Source: Arthrobacter horti (GTDB taxonomy: Bacteria > Actinomycetota > Actinomycetes > Actinomycetales > Micrococcaceae). From it: DNA of 64,000 nt. A program made the position numbers and the translations under genes. Every line of letters begins with the position of its first letter. The first letter of the stretch is position 1. Shown here piece after piece: positions 18,876-27,170 of this stretch. Where the stretch lies: contig NZ_JAVALS010000009.1 of the NCBI RefSeq assembly GCF_030731045.1, positions 1 to 64,000 on the forward strand, read 5' to 3'. The notes beneath the pieces were generated by a model that worked only from the letters and a program-made list of their open reading frames with translations, was not told where the DNA came from and made no database searches.

Positions 18876-20012
18876 TCAGCGGTTCATGAACCTCAGATAG
18901 GCCGCGGCCCGCGTCTCACTCGAGCGATGGGGTGCGGGCCGCTCGCCGTTCACCGCGAAAGGCTCCAGCACGACGGCGCCCCGCGAGTCCGTGGACCAGG
19001 TCCCGTCCGTCACGCCGCCACTCATGGTGGTGCGTTTGAACATGCCGTTGCCGCCGGGCACGATCAGCTCGAAGTGCCCGGCGTCCAGGACGGCGCTGCG
19101 GTCCGTGTACCCGAGGATGTACTCGTCGAAGCCGGCCAGCAGGTGGAACGCCCGCGCGCCCGGGAGCGGCACGCCGTCCCGGGCCTCCAGCCAGTCCGCC
19201 GCCTCCGCGCTCAGGAGGAGGCCGGCGTCGTACTCCCTGAGGCGGTCGCCGAGGCGTTCCCGCGCCGCACGGCAGGCGGAGAGCGTGAGCCCGGTCCACC
19301 AGGAGAAGTCCCGGAGCGTGGCGGGGCCGTGGCTGCGGACGTAGCGTTCCAGGAGTTCGTCCAGGGCCGCCTCCGGCGCGAGGTCGCGGCGCCGGTCCCC
19401 GATCCACTCGTCCTGGAGGGCGAACAGATGCTCCTTGCCGTCGATCGGGCCCTGAACAAGGGTGCCCGTGATGGACAGCAGATGCAGCAGATGGGCACCG
19501 CGCTGGGCCTTGGTGCCCTGGCCCGCGGCCTCCAGGACGGCGAAGACGTTGGCACGGGAGGCGCTCCCTCCGCCCCGCAGAGAGCCGACGACGGCGGCGC
19601 GGGCCTTCTCGCCGTCGTCCGCCGTGATACCGAGCTGCCGGTGCCGGGTGGCCATGGAGGAGATCAGGCGCTCCGAGGTGAGGGAGTGGAAGAGGACGAG
19701 GTCTTCCGGCAGGAGCGTGTGAAGAGTGCCGCGCATGGGCCAGGAACGGACGATCCGGCCGTCCTGGAAGGCCTGCCGCACGGCGGCCGCGGAGGCCGCG
19801 CGGGCCTGCACGGACGTGGCCGCGCCGAACACCTGGCGCGCCCCGATCGACCACGGCACCGAGTACCAGTCCTGGCCCTGCTGGGCCGTCATCCAGCGGA
19901 CCACGTCCTCCGGGGATTCCAGCTCCGGGCGGGGGAATCCGTCCGCGGGCAGGAGCCCGTGGCTCAGGAGCCGGAGGCGGGGGATGTCCCGGGGAGCGGT
20001 GGTCTGCGGCAT
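18876..20012 (-). CDS. AlkZ/YcaQ-like winged-helix protein (HTH_42), possible crosslink glycosylase
   Basis: The 378-aa protein belongs to the HTH_42 (PF06224-type) family of tandem winged-helix proteins. The hallmarks WPMRGTLH and the early QQGQD segment are present; this matches the QxQ catalytic motif of AlkZ, which unhooks DNA interstrand crosslinks. The late LLAGFDEYILGYTDR segment is also typical. Some family members guard against a self-made DNA-alkylating metabolite and others act in housekeeping repair. No biosynthetic cluster is present here, so a general repair role is more likely. Activity is inferred from the motif, not shown. Confidence 0.75.
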   Translation of the reverse strand: MPQTTAPRDIPRLRLLSHGLLPADGFPRPELESPEDVVRWMTAQQGQDWYSVPWSIGARQVFGAATSVQARAASAAAVRQAFQDGRIVRSWPMRGTLHTLLPEDLVLFHSLTSERLISSMATRHRQLGITADDGEKARAAVVGSLRGGGSASRANVFAVLEAAGQGTKAQRGAHLLHLLSITGTLVQGPIDGKEHLFALQDEWIGDRRRDLAPEAALDELLERYVRSHGPATLRDFSWWTGLTLSACRAARERLGDRLREYDAGLLLSAEAADWLEARDGVPLPGARAFHLLAGFDEYILGYTDRSAVLDAGHFELIVPGGNGMFKRTTMSGGVTDGTWSTDSRGAVVLEPFAVNGERPAPHRSSETRAAAYLRFMNR

Positions 20013-20072
20013 GGGGCAAGCATAGAACCGGCGGGTGACAGTCCTGGGTCAGGGAGGCGTGGAGCGCACCGA

Positions 20073-20078
20073 TAGAGT
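20073..20078 (+). promoter_or_regulatory. -10 element of a probably leaderless gene
   Basis: TAGAGT ends 6 bases before the GTG at 20085 and no Shine-Dalgarno sequence precedes that GTG. This spacing is the signature of leaderless transcripts in actinobacteria. The same hexamer and spacing occur before cbs. Confidence 0.5.
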
Positions 20079-20084
20079 TGTCCT

Positions 20085-20561
20085 GTGACCCTGGGAGAAC
20101 TCTGGCCGAACATGCGCCTGCTGAGCCGGCTGCTGGCCGTGCCCGGCTGGCTGCTGGCGTGCCTGGGGATGGTCGCCGCCCTTTTCGTGGCCATCACCTC
20201 CGGGCTGAAGGTGTCCTCCACGCTCCAGGTCATCCAGGTGATCGGATCCCTGGCGTCCGCCTCCTCGATCGTGTTCCTGGCCTGCGCGGTCTTCTCCCAG
20301 CCATTGGACAAGCCCCGCTCTGCGCGCTGGCAGCTCTCCCTCAGCAACGAGCTCCCCATCATGGTCCGCAGCTTCTACTTCGGAGCCCTCATGATGCTGC
20401 TCGGCGCCGTGCTGTTCACTCTGATCGGGCTGTTCCTGAGCGGCGGGCCGACTTCCCAGACCCTCGCGTTCAGTCAGGTGTTCCTCACGGGCGCCTGCTC
20501 ATCGGCCCTGAGCTACCTGCTGTTCAGCCGGGCGTGCTCCCTGGACGAGCCCGAGCGCTGA
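20085..20561 (+). CDS. Four-helix membrane protein of unknown function
   Basis: The 158-aa protein has four hydrophobic helices (about residues 18-40, 45-68, 90-115 and 125-145). It has no recognised motif. GTG 20085 is chosen because a TAGAGT -10 lies 6 bases upstream. ATG 20112 is an alternative start but lacks a well-placed ribosome site. It is convergent with murB, with a long palindrome between them. Confidence 0.65.
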   Translation: MTLGELWPNMRLLSRLLAVPGWLLACLGMVAALFVAITSGLKVSSTLQVIQVIGSLASASSIVFLACAVFSQPLDKPRSARWQLSLSNELPIMVRSFYFGALMMLLGAVLFTLIGLFLSGGPTSQTLAFSQVFLTGACSSALSYLLFSRACSLDEPER

Positions 20562-20568
20562 GCTGGCG

Positions 20569-20630
20569 CATCGAGTGCTGAGAAATCGCTCGAATAGGCC
20601 GTCTAACGAACGCTTTCTCAGCGATCGATG
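20569..20630. repeat. Long imperfect intergenic palindrome
   Basis: Arms of about 26 bp pair around CATCGA, GCTGAGAAA and TCG blocks, with a few mismatches and a central spacer. It starts 7 bases after the membrane protein stop and ends 5 bases before the murB stop, so it can act as a two-way terminator. It belongs to the palindrome set described in the findings. Confidence 0.7.
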
Positions 20631-20635
20631 AAGAG

Positions 20636-21700
20636 TTAGAGCTCCAGGCCGATGAGCAGCGGCTCATTGTGGAGTTCGACGCCGAAACTGGCCTTCACGC
20701 CGGCCCGCACCTCGCGCGCCAGAGCCAGGAGGTCCTGGGCAGTGGCCGCGCCGCGGTTGGTCAGCGCGAGCGTGTGCTTCGTGGACAAGGACGCGCGTCC
20801 CCCGCTCACGGAGTCCTCCGCCAGGCCGTAACCCTTGGGGAACCCGGCGTGGTCGATCAGCCACGCCGCGGACAGCTTCACGAGCCCATCCCCCGCCGGG
20901 TAGCGCGGCGCGTTCTCCGGCAGCTTCGCGGCCTCGGACTCCGGCACCACGGGGTTGGTGAAGAAGGATCCGGTGGACCAGGTGTCGTGGTCCGCGGCGT
21001 CCAGCACCATGCCCTTGCCGCGGCGCAGCTGAAGCACGGCGTTGCGTACGTCCAGGGCGTTGGCTCGCTGACCGACCTCCACACCCAACGTCCGGGCCAG
21101 CTCGGCGTACCGGATCGGTGCGCTCATCCGGCCCAGCGGGAACTGGAACGTCACACTGAGCACCACGTACCGCGGCGAGCCCTCCACCGTGGTGCGCTTC
21201 AGCACCGAATCCCGGTACGCGAACTGCAGTTCGGACAGCGCGAACGTCTTCACCGCGGACGTCTCGCGGTCCCACGTCCGCACCTGGGCGATCGTCTGCG
21301 ACACATCGGCGCCGTACGCGCCCACGTTCTGCACCGGCGTCGCTCCCGCACTGCCGGGGATGCCGGAGAGCGCCTCCACGCCGGAGTGGGCGTGCAGCAC
21401 GCAGTGGTGCACGAAGTCGTCCCACTCATGGCCGGCCTGAACCGTGACGGTGGCGCCGCCGCACGTCTCCTCCGTCGACGTCGCGATCCCCTGGGAGGTG
21501 ATCCGCAGAACCGTGCCCGGGTAGCCGTCGTCGGACATCAGCAGATTCGACCCGCCGCCGAGGATCAGCAGCCGCTCCCCCGCGGCGTCCGCGGTGCGGA
21601 CGGCGTCGATGATCTCCGCTTCGGTGGAGGCCTCCAGAAAGCGGCCGGCCGGGCCGCCCACCCGCGTGGTGGTCAGCCCGGCCAGAGTGGTCTGACTCAT
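20636..21700 (-). CDS. murB: UDP-N-acetylenolpyruvoylglucosamine reductase
   Basis: The 354-aa flavoenzyme makes UDP-MurNAc from the enolpyruvyl intermediate in cytoplasmic peptidoglycan precursor synthesis. Motifs: TTTRVGGPAGRF at the N-terminus, LILGGGSNLLMSDDGYPGTVLR (FAD binding, read in parts), SGIPGSAGATPVQNVGAYG and the catalytic region FFTNPVV with the serine/glutamate set. It overlaps the MaoC-like gene upstream through an ATGA junction. The murB/hot-dog dehydratase pairing is widespread in actinobacteria. Confidence 0.95.
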   Translation of the reverse strand: MSQTTLAGLTTTRVGGPAGRFLEASTEAEIIDAVRTADAAGERLLILGGGSNLLMSDDGYPGTVLRITSQGIATSTEETCGGATVTVQAGHEWDDFVHHCVLHAHSGVEALSGIPGSAGATPVQNVGAYGADVSQTIAQVRTWDRETSAVKTFALSELQFAYRDSVLKRTTVEGSPRYVVLSVTFQFPLGRMSAPIRYAELARTLGVEVGQRANALDVRNAVLQLRRGKGMVLDAADHDTWSTGSFFTNPVVPESEAAKLPENAPRYPAGDGLVKLSAAWLIDHAGFPKGYGLAEDSVSGGRASLSTKHTLALTNRGAATAQDLLALAREVRAGVKASFGVELHNEPLLIGLEL

Positions 21701-22134
21701 GCGGACAGCTTCACCAGGACTTGCGCCTTCATCAGGACGCGCTGGCCGTCGAAGGTGACGTTCAGGTCGATGCGGGCCGTGCCGGCCTCCTCATCGATGG
21801 CGCCGACGACGCCGACCACCTCCACCTGCGCGCCCGGCGTCGCGGTGCCGGTGGTGTCCGTGACCAGCACGGGCTTGGTGAAGCGGGTCTGATAGTCGAC
21901 GACGGCGCCCGGGTCGCCGGCCCAGTCGGTCACCAGCTGCACGGCGGAACCCATGGTGAACATGCCGTGCGCGATGACGCCGGGGAGCTCGACGCCCTGG
22001 GCGAAGGCCTCGTTCCAGTGGATGGGGTTGAAGTCGCCGGAGGCGCCGGCGTACTTCACCAGGTCCACACGGTTCACGTCGATGACGCGGCGGGCGATCT
22101 CCTGGCCCTTTTCAAGTTCGTTCAATGCAGGCAT
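21697..22134 (-). CDS. MaoC-like hot-dog dehydratase (HadB-like)
   Basis: The 145-aa hot-dog fold protein carries the hydratase signature D34-F-N-P-I-H39, where Asp and His are the catalytic pair, and IAHGMFTMG in the central helix. In mycobacteria the matching protein (HadB) dehydrates 3-hydroxyacyl-ACP in fatty-acid elongation. In an organism without mycolic acids the substrate is uncertain. It is the second gene of a three-gene unit. Its ATG shares one base with the stop of the HadA-like gene before it, and its stop overlaps the murB start. Confidence 0.85.
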   Translation of the reverse strand: MPALNELEKGQEIARRVIDVNRVDLVKYAGASGDFNPIHWNEAFAQGVELPGVIAHGMFTMGSAVQLVTDWAGDPGAVVDYQTRFTKPVLVTDTTGTATPGAQVEVVGVVGAIDEEAGTARIDLNVTFDGQRVLMKAQVLVKLSA

Positions 22135-22583
22135 TACTGTCCCTCTCCGCGGACCAGAATGGAGGACGTGGTGGTGGCGACCTTCTCACCGTCCACGGTG
22201 GAGATCTCCGAACGGGTGGTGATCATGGCGCCGCCGCCCATGCCGCGGACCTGGTCCACGTGCAGCTCGGCCACCAGACGGTCACCGGCCACGATGGGGC
22301 GGTGGTGCGTGAAGCGCTGGTCCGCGTGGACCACGCGGGAGAAGTCGATGCCGGACTCCGGGTCCTCGATCAGCTGGGCGTCCGCCCGCTGCGCCACGAT
22401 GATGGCGAAGGTGGGCGGGGCCACCAGGTCGGCGTGGCCCAGGGCCTGGGCGGCCTCGACGTCGAAGTGCGCCGGGTGGGTGGCCTTCACAGCGCGGGCG
22501 AACTCGCGGACCTTCTCGCGGCCCACCTCGTAGACCTCGGCGGCCGGGTAGCTGCGGCCCTGCAGATCGGGATTGATGCTCAT
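22134..22583 (-). CDS. HadA-like hot-dog protein (UPF0336 type)
   Basis: The 149-aa protein has the N-terminal MaoC-like hot-dog fold of the HadA/UPF0336 group (SYPAAEVYEVGREKVREFA, then APPTFAIIV). It lacks the DxNxxH catalytic pair. In mycobacteria HadA is the substrate-binding partner of HadB, forming a heterodimeric dehydratase. The one-base overlap with the HadB-like gene suggests 1:1 synthesis of the two subunits. Confidence 0.83.
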   Translation of the reverse strand: MSINPDLQGRSYPAAEVYEVGREKVREFARAVKATHPAHFDVEAAQALGHADLVAPPTFAIIVAQRADAQLIEDPESGIDFSRVVHADQRFTHHRPIVAGDRLVAELHVDQVRGMGGGAMITTRSEISTVDGEKVATTTSSILVRGEGQ

Positions 22584-22602
22584 GGGTCAAGCCTATAGTG
22601 CA

Positions 22603-22663
22603 CGCGAGAGGACAGTTGTTGCCGCTGAAACTGCGTCAAAGCGGCAACGATTGTCCTCTCGCG
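22603..22663. repeat. Long intergenic palindrome, CGCGAGAG type
   Basis: Left arm CGCGAGAGGACA..GTTGCCGCT pairs with right arm AGCGGCAAC..TGTCCTCTCGCG. There are only two internal mismatches and the loop is AT-richer. It lies 3' of the small membrane gene (stop 22681) and just upstream of the HadA-like start. It shares outer CGCGAGAG and inner GCCGCT with the elements at 127-157 and 52742-52802. Confidence 0.75.
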
Positions 22664-22680
22664 GGAGGGGTGGGTGGGTG

Positions 22681-22908
22681 CTACTTGCCCTGACGCTGCT
22701 TGCGGATCTCGCGGCTGCGGATCACCATGCCCACCATGTGCAGGAGCAGTCCGGCGCCGATCACGGGCAGCGCCCCGAGGGCCAAGCCGTTGTTGTGCTT
22801 GGCCAGGCCGATCATGTTCAGCACGAAGCCGATCACCATGAGGCCCAGGGCGCTGAACACCACGGCCTTGTACGCCGTGGACGCGGTGGCCCAGAAATCG
22901 CCGATCAC
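22681..22908 (-). CDS. Small two-helix membrane protein, possibly DUF3188
   Basis: The 75-aa protein has two hydrophobic helices (residues about 13-33 and 43-62) and a basic tail (RSREIRKQRQGK). The pattern is like the actinobacterial DUF3188 proteins, though this is recalled and not tested. It starts with GTG 20 bases after the CitE-like gene, so it is in the same transcript. The long palindrome follows its stop codon by 17 bases. Confidence 0.65.
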   Translation of the reverse strand: MIGDFWATASTAYKAVVFSALGLMVIGFVLNMIGLAKHNNGLALGALPVIGAGLLLHMVGMVIRSREIRKQRQGK

Positions 22909-22928
22909 CTGCGGAATCTCGGCGCTGC

Positions 22929-23786
22929 TCAGACGGCCGGCGAGACGCCGAAAGCGACCGCCAGCTTCATGATCTTCTCGGCGCGGCCCAGACGCGGCAG
23001 GTCAGAACCGTCACGGATGACGCGGCCGTTGGCCTCGAAGTCGTTCATGAAGTCGGTGGCCCACGCGACGTCGGACGGGGTGGGGCTGATGACCTCGTTG
23101 ATGATGGCGGTCTGGTCCGTGGACAGGCAGAGCTTGCCGGTCATGCCCATGGCGACCGTGATGCCGCTCTGCTCGCGCAGGATCGGGTGGTTGGTGCCGA
23201 CGGTGGGCCCGTCGATGGGGCCGGGCAGGCCGCCGACACGGCTGGCGACGACGAGCTTGGCGCGCGGGTAGGCCATGGCCTCCGGGGTGGCGGCCATGCC
23301 GGTGTCGCGGCGGAAGTCGCCGGAGCCGAAGGCCAGGCGGAAGCAACCCTGGCCGCGGGCGATGTGGTTGGCCTCTTCGATGCCGACGGCGGACTCCACC
23401 AGGGCGATCACGGGGGTCTTGCCGTCCATGCGGTGGTAGGACTCCGTGACCTGGTCCGCGGACTCCGTCTTGGCCAGCATCACGCCGAGGAGGCCCGGGG
23501 TGCCGCGGAGGCCGGCCAGGTCATCGGCCCAGAAGGGGCTGGTGGCGTCGTTGATGCGAACCCAGGCCTGGTTTCCGGCGGTCAGCCAGGAACGGACGTT
23601 CTCGCGCGCCTCGTCCTTGTGCGAGGGGTCCACGGCGTCTTCGATGTCCAGGATGATGGCGTCCGCGCGGGAGGCGGCGGCCTCATCGAAGAGTTCCGTC
23701 TTCATGGCGTTGACCAGGAGCCAGGAGCGCGCGATCTCCGGGCTGACTTTGCGGGTGGGGCGGCCTGATGCGACGGAAGAACTCAT
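22929..23786 (-). CDS. CitE/HpcH-type CoA ester lyase
   Basis: The 285-aa TIM-barrel protein is of the citrate lyase beta-like family. Evidence: RSWLLVNAMKTE at the first strand, the metal-binding LDIEDAV, the VRIND segment, PVIALVESAVGIEEA and the second metal region FGSGDFRRD. Family members cleave or condense short acyl-CoA thioesters such as malyl-CoA or citramalyl-CoA with Mg2+. The precise substrate is not predictable. No citrate lyase alpha or gamma genes are nearby, so it acts as a stand-alone lyase or thioesterase. Confidence 0.85.
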   Translation of the reverse strand: MSSSVASGRPTRKVSPEIARSWLLVNAMKTELFDEAAASRADAIILDIEDAVDPSHKDEARENVRSWLTAGNQAWVRINDATSPFWADDLAGLRGTPGLLGVMLAKTESADQVTESYHRMDGKTPVIALVESAVGIEEANHIARGQGCFRLAFGSGDFRRDTGMAATPEAMAYPRAKLVVASRVGGLPGPIDGPTVGTNHPILREQSGITVAMGMTGKLCLSTDQTAIINEVISPTPSDVAWATDFMNDFEANGRVIRDGSDLPRLGRAEKIMKLAVAFGVSPAV

Positions 23787-23930
23787 GGCTCTACGGTACC
23801 GTTTCGTGGGTCTGCGATCCCAAGCCTTTGTCGGGTTCTGACAGTCATATCTGATTTTTATTGACTTTTCTCACAGAACAGGCAACCCGGCCGATCAGAC
23901 CAGGCTAGACCGGTATATCGCCGCCACCTC

Positions 23931-24896
23931 TCACGGGATGAACTCGCCCCGTGCCGTGATCCACAGCCGGTACCACTGCAGCCGGTCCATCCGGGCCGCC
24001 ACGGACACGGCGTCCCCGCAGGCCGCGATCCGCGCCGGACTGGTGGTCCCGATCACCGGGGAGATGGCGGCCGGGTGCCTCATCAGCCAGCCGAGCAGCA
24101 CCGACTCCGGCGCCACCCCGAACTCCTCGCCCAGCTCCCGCACCAGGGCGGCGGTGGCCCGGCCGGCGTCGTCGAGCTCATCCGCCGGCACGGCTCCCGT
24201 GTAGCGGCCGTTGGCCAGCGAGCCGTACGCCTGCAGCTCGATGCCGCGGCCCATGCAGTGCTCCAGCGTGCCGTGCGGGAACGGATTGCCGGCACCTTGC
24301 CGGTGGTTGACCGTGACCCCGGAGTCCACCCAGTCACGGACGGCCAGGCTCATCTCCAGCTGATTCGCCACGATCGGAACCGTCAGGGAATCCTGCAGAT
24401 ACTCCATCTGCGCGGCGGACATATTGGAGACGCCGACGGCACCTATGCGGCCGTCCGCGAGCAGCTCGCTCACGGCACGGGCGGCTTCCCGGCGGTCCAG
24501 GAGCGGGTCCGGGCGGTGGAAGAGCAGGGTGTCCAGGTGGCCTGTCCGCAGGCGGGCGAGGATGCCCTCCACCCGCTCCATGATCGAGGCGTGGCTCAGG
24601 TCGTAGTAGTTGTTGAGCCCGTTCTCCCACAGCCGGATGCCGCACTTGCTCTGCAGGCGGATCTTCTCCCGCAGCCCCGGGCGGGCGGCGAGCACCTCGC
24701 CGAAGACGGCTTCCGCCTTGCCCATGCTGTAGATGTCCGCATGGTCGAAGAGTTCGACGCCGATCGCGAGCGCCGCGTCGATGGCGGCGGCCGCCCTCGC
24801 GACGTCGTCGTCCGTGTACCCGGGGGCGTCCCAGGCGCCACCCAGCCCCATGCAGCCGTAGATGAGACGTCCGGTGGGGATTTCCGCGGTGTTCAT
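23931..24896 (-). CDS. Aldo/keto reductase, YdhF-like
   Basis: The 321-aa (beta/alpha)8 NADPH-dependent oxidoreductase has the full catalytic tetrad: Asp51 and Tyr56 in FDHADIY, Lys84 in LQSKCGIR and His127 in LLFHRPD. The C-terminal IGTTSPARI binds NADP phosphate. The closest pattern is the E. coli YdhF group. The start is ATG 24896, supported by GGTGGAGCGC; longer upstream frames have no ribosome site. It is divergent from the SRPBCC gene (181 bases between). Substrate unknown. Confidence 0.88.
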   Translation of the reverse strand: MNTAEIPTGRLIYGCMGLGGAWDAPGYTDDDVARAAAAIDAALAIGVELFDHADIYSMGKAEAVFGEVLAARPGLREKIRLQSKCGIRLWENGLNNYYDLSHASIMERVEGILARLRTGHLDTLLFHRPDPLLDRREAARAVSELLADGRIGAVGVSNMSAAQMEYLQDSLTVPIVANQLEMSLAVRDWVDSGVTVNHRQGAGNPFPHGTLEHCMGRGIELQAYGSLANGRYTGAVPADELDDAGRATAALVRELGEEFGVAPESVLLGWLMRHPAAISPVIGTTSPARIAACGDAVSVAARMDRLQWYRLWITARGEFIP

Positions 24897-25077
24897 GCGC
24901 TCCACCCTTTCATGGGAAGTGCGCGTCCACCAGGGACTCCCCCGGCGCCGGTGCGTGACGTGGCCGGTGTGGGGAACGAGAATGAGAGCCGGGCGCCGCG
25001 GCACGGCCAGTCGCCCCCGGCCTCCGTCCTGCCGCTCGTCGGCGGGACACACACCACGAAGGGAAGGACACCGAACC

Positions 25078-25533
25078 ATGGGCTCGATCTCCGTCAGCCG
25101 CATCGTCCCCGGATCCCCGGACACCGTCTGGGAACTGATCGGCGGCTTCCACGCCCTCCCCGACTGGCTGTCCTCCGTCACGGAGTGCACACCGCTGCAC
25201 GGCGGCCGGGTCCGAGGCTTCACCGCTCCTGACGGTTCCACCGTCCATGAACGGCTCGTCGAGTTCAGCGACGCGGAGCGGCGTTACAGCTACACCTTCG
25301 ATCAGTCGCCTTTCCCGGTGACCGGCTACCTCTCCACCCTGCGCGTTCACGCCGTCCCCGGGCTCGAGGACGCCGCGGAGGTCCAGTGGAGTGGCCGCTT
25401 CGTGCCGCAGGGCGTCAGCGCTGAGGAAGCCGAGGTGCTGTTCAGGGGAATCTATCGCAGCGGGCTGTCCTCGCTGAACAAGACGCTGTCCGCGCGGTCC
25501 GTCGCGACGGACGGGACCCCGGCCACGGCTTAG
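25078..25533 (+). CDS. SRPBCC (polyketide cyclase-like) family protein
   Basis: The 151-aa helix-grip protein shows SRIVPGSPDTVWELIGGFHAL at the start (read in parts) and the strand YSYTFDQSPFPVTGY, typical of the PYR1/SRPBCC group with a large hydrophobic cavity. ATG 25078 follows GGGAAGGACACC. Family members bind or transform small hydrophobic ligands. The natural ligand is unknown. It is convergent with the antiporter gene. Confidence 0.75.
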   Translation: MGSISVSRIVPGSPDTVWELIGGFHALPDWLSSVTECTPLHGGRVRGFTAPDGSTVHERLVEFSDAERRYSYTFDQSPFPVTGYLSTLRVHAVPGLEDAAEVQWSGRFVPQGVSAEEAEVLFRGIYRSGLSSLNKTLSARSVATDGTPATA

Positions 25534-25546
25534 TCCGCTCCGCGCC

Positions 25547-27139
25547 TCAGTCCCCGCTCGGCATCACCATGGTGCGCAGGTCCAGTGTGCGCAGCACGTG
25601 GTCCGCCACCTCCGGGTCCATCCCGAGTTCCTTGCGCGCCACCAGGACCTCCTGCCGCGCGGCGTCGAGCGCGATGGTCTGCGCGGCGATCAGCAGTTCG
25701 CGGCCCTTGGCGTACTTCTCGCGCAGCTCCGCCGCCTCCGGGGATGTGCCGTCCGCTCCGCCGCCCTGCAGCTCCACGTGAAGGCCCTTGAAGCGCTGTG
25801 TCAGCAGCTTCTGCTGCTCCGGGGTCAGCTGCGCGGCGAGCTCGCTCTCCTTCAGCGCCACCAGGGACGCCTTCTGGGCGCGCCGGGCCAGCATGCGGAC
25901 GGCCTCCTTCTCCTCGGACCCGTCGTCCTGGGCTTTGAGCGCCTTCATGAGTGCCGGGAGGGTGAGCCCAGGCAGTACCAGGGTCACGAGGAGGACGGTG
26001 CAGGCGATCACCAGGATCTGGTCCCGTGCGGGGAAGGCGGACCCGTCGTTGAGCACCATCGGAAGGGCGAGCGCCAGAGCCAGCGTGGCCAGCCCGCGCA
26101 TGCCGCTGTAGCTGAGGATGACCACGTCTTTGAGCATTGCCCGAACATCCCCGTGGTACAGCTTCCGGCGGGTTCCCAGGTACAGCCACGTCCACAGGAA
26201 CCGGACGGCGATGGCCACCACACAGACCGCGATCGCGGACGGGACCATGGCGAAGACCGCCGCGCCCTGCTGGTGGATCACCTGCCGGATATCAAGTCCC
26301 ACGAGTCCGAACGCCAGGCCGGTGGCCAGCAGCTCCACCACGTCCCAGAACGCCGCCTGGCTCACCCGCTCCGTGGCATCCTCCGGACGGGCGTGCCGCT
26401 TCATCTCCAGCGCCACCACCACGACGGCGATGACGCCGGACGCGTGTACCTCCTCCGCCAGGATGTAGGAGGCGAACGGGACCACCAGGCTCACGGCCGT
26501 GCGGGCCACACCGGCCGTGACGAGCCACGTCACGAACTTCGCCGCATAACCCATGGCCACACCGATCGCCACGGCCAGGACGATGCCCAGCAGAAACTTC
26601 GGCACCAGGCTGAAGTCCAGGTCCCGGCCTGCCAGGGTGGCCGCGACGGCGGCCTGGAAGATCACGATGGCCGCGGCATCGTTGAACAGGCCCTCGCTCT
26701 GCAGGATGTTCATGAGCTTGCGGGGCATGTGGACCTTGCCGGCCACGGACTCCACCGCCACCGGGTCCGGCGGGGCCACCATGGCGCCCAGGGCGATGGC
26801 CGCGGGCAGCCCGATCCCCGGGATCAGCATCCAGGCGGTGCCTGCCACCGCGGCCGTGGTGACCGCCACAAGCCCCACCGCCAGCCACAGCAGGGTCCGC
26901 CAGCGCAGCTGGAACACTTGCCAGGAACTGCGCTGCGCGGTGGCGAACAGGAGCGGAGGCAGGAAGATCGGCAGGATCAGCTCCGGGTCGATCACGAACT
27001 CCGGGAAGCCGGGGATGAACGTCATGACCATGGCCATGAGCAGCATCAGCACCGGATAGGGCAGTTTGAGCCGGTCCCCCAGACCCACGGCCAGCACCGT
27101 GGCGAAGAGCAGTCCCATGATCAGTGCGAGCTGTTCCAT
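25547..27139 (-). CDS. Na+/H+ antiporter, CPA1 family
   Basis: The 530-aa protein has 12 or so membrane helices (residues 1-400) and a cytoplasmic helical tail rich in Lys/Glu (400-530). The ion-binding APPDPVAVESV segment (helix 5 DP region) and SEGLFNDA of helix 6 are the classic CPA1 motifs. It exchanges Na+ or K+ for H+ and supports pH and salt homeostasis. The C-terminal tail has coiled-coil character, as in other bacterial CPA1 antiporters. It stands alone and is convergent with the SRPBCC gene. Confidence 0.9.
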   Translation of the reverse strand: MEQLALIMGLLFATVLAVGLGDRLKLPYPVLMLLMAMVMTFIPGFPEFVIDPELILPIFLPPLLFATAQRSSWQVFQLRWRTLLWLAVGLVAVTTAAVAGTAWMLIPGIGLPAAIALGAMVAPPDPVAVESVAGKVHMPRKLMNILQSEGLFNDAAAIVIFQAAVAATLAGRDLDFSLVPKFLLGIVLAVAIGVAMGYAAKFVTWLVTAGVARTAVSLVVPFASYILAEEVHASGVIAVVVVALEMKRHARPEDATERVSQAAFWDVVELLATGLAFGLVGLDIRQVIHQQGAAVFAMVPSAIAVCVVAIAVRFLWTWLYLGTRRKLYHGDVRAMLKDVVILSYSGMRGLATLALALALPMVLNDGSAFPARDQILVIACTVLLVTLVLPGLTLPALMKALKAQDDGSEEKEAVRMLARRAQKASLVALKESELAAQLTPEQQKLLTQRFKGLHVELQGGGADGTSPEAAELREKYAKGRELLIAAQTIALDAARQEVLVARKELGMDPEVADHVLRTLDLRTMVMPSGD

Positions 27140-27170
27140 GGGGCCATTCTGTCAGGCAGGCACGCCCGGT

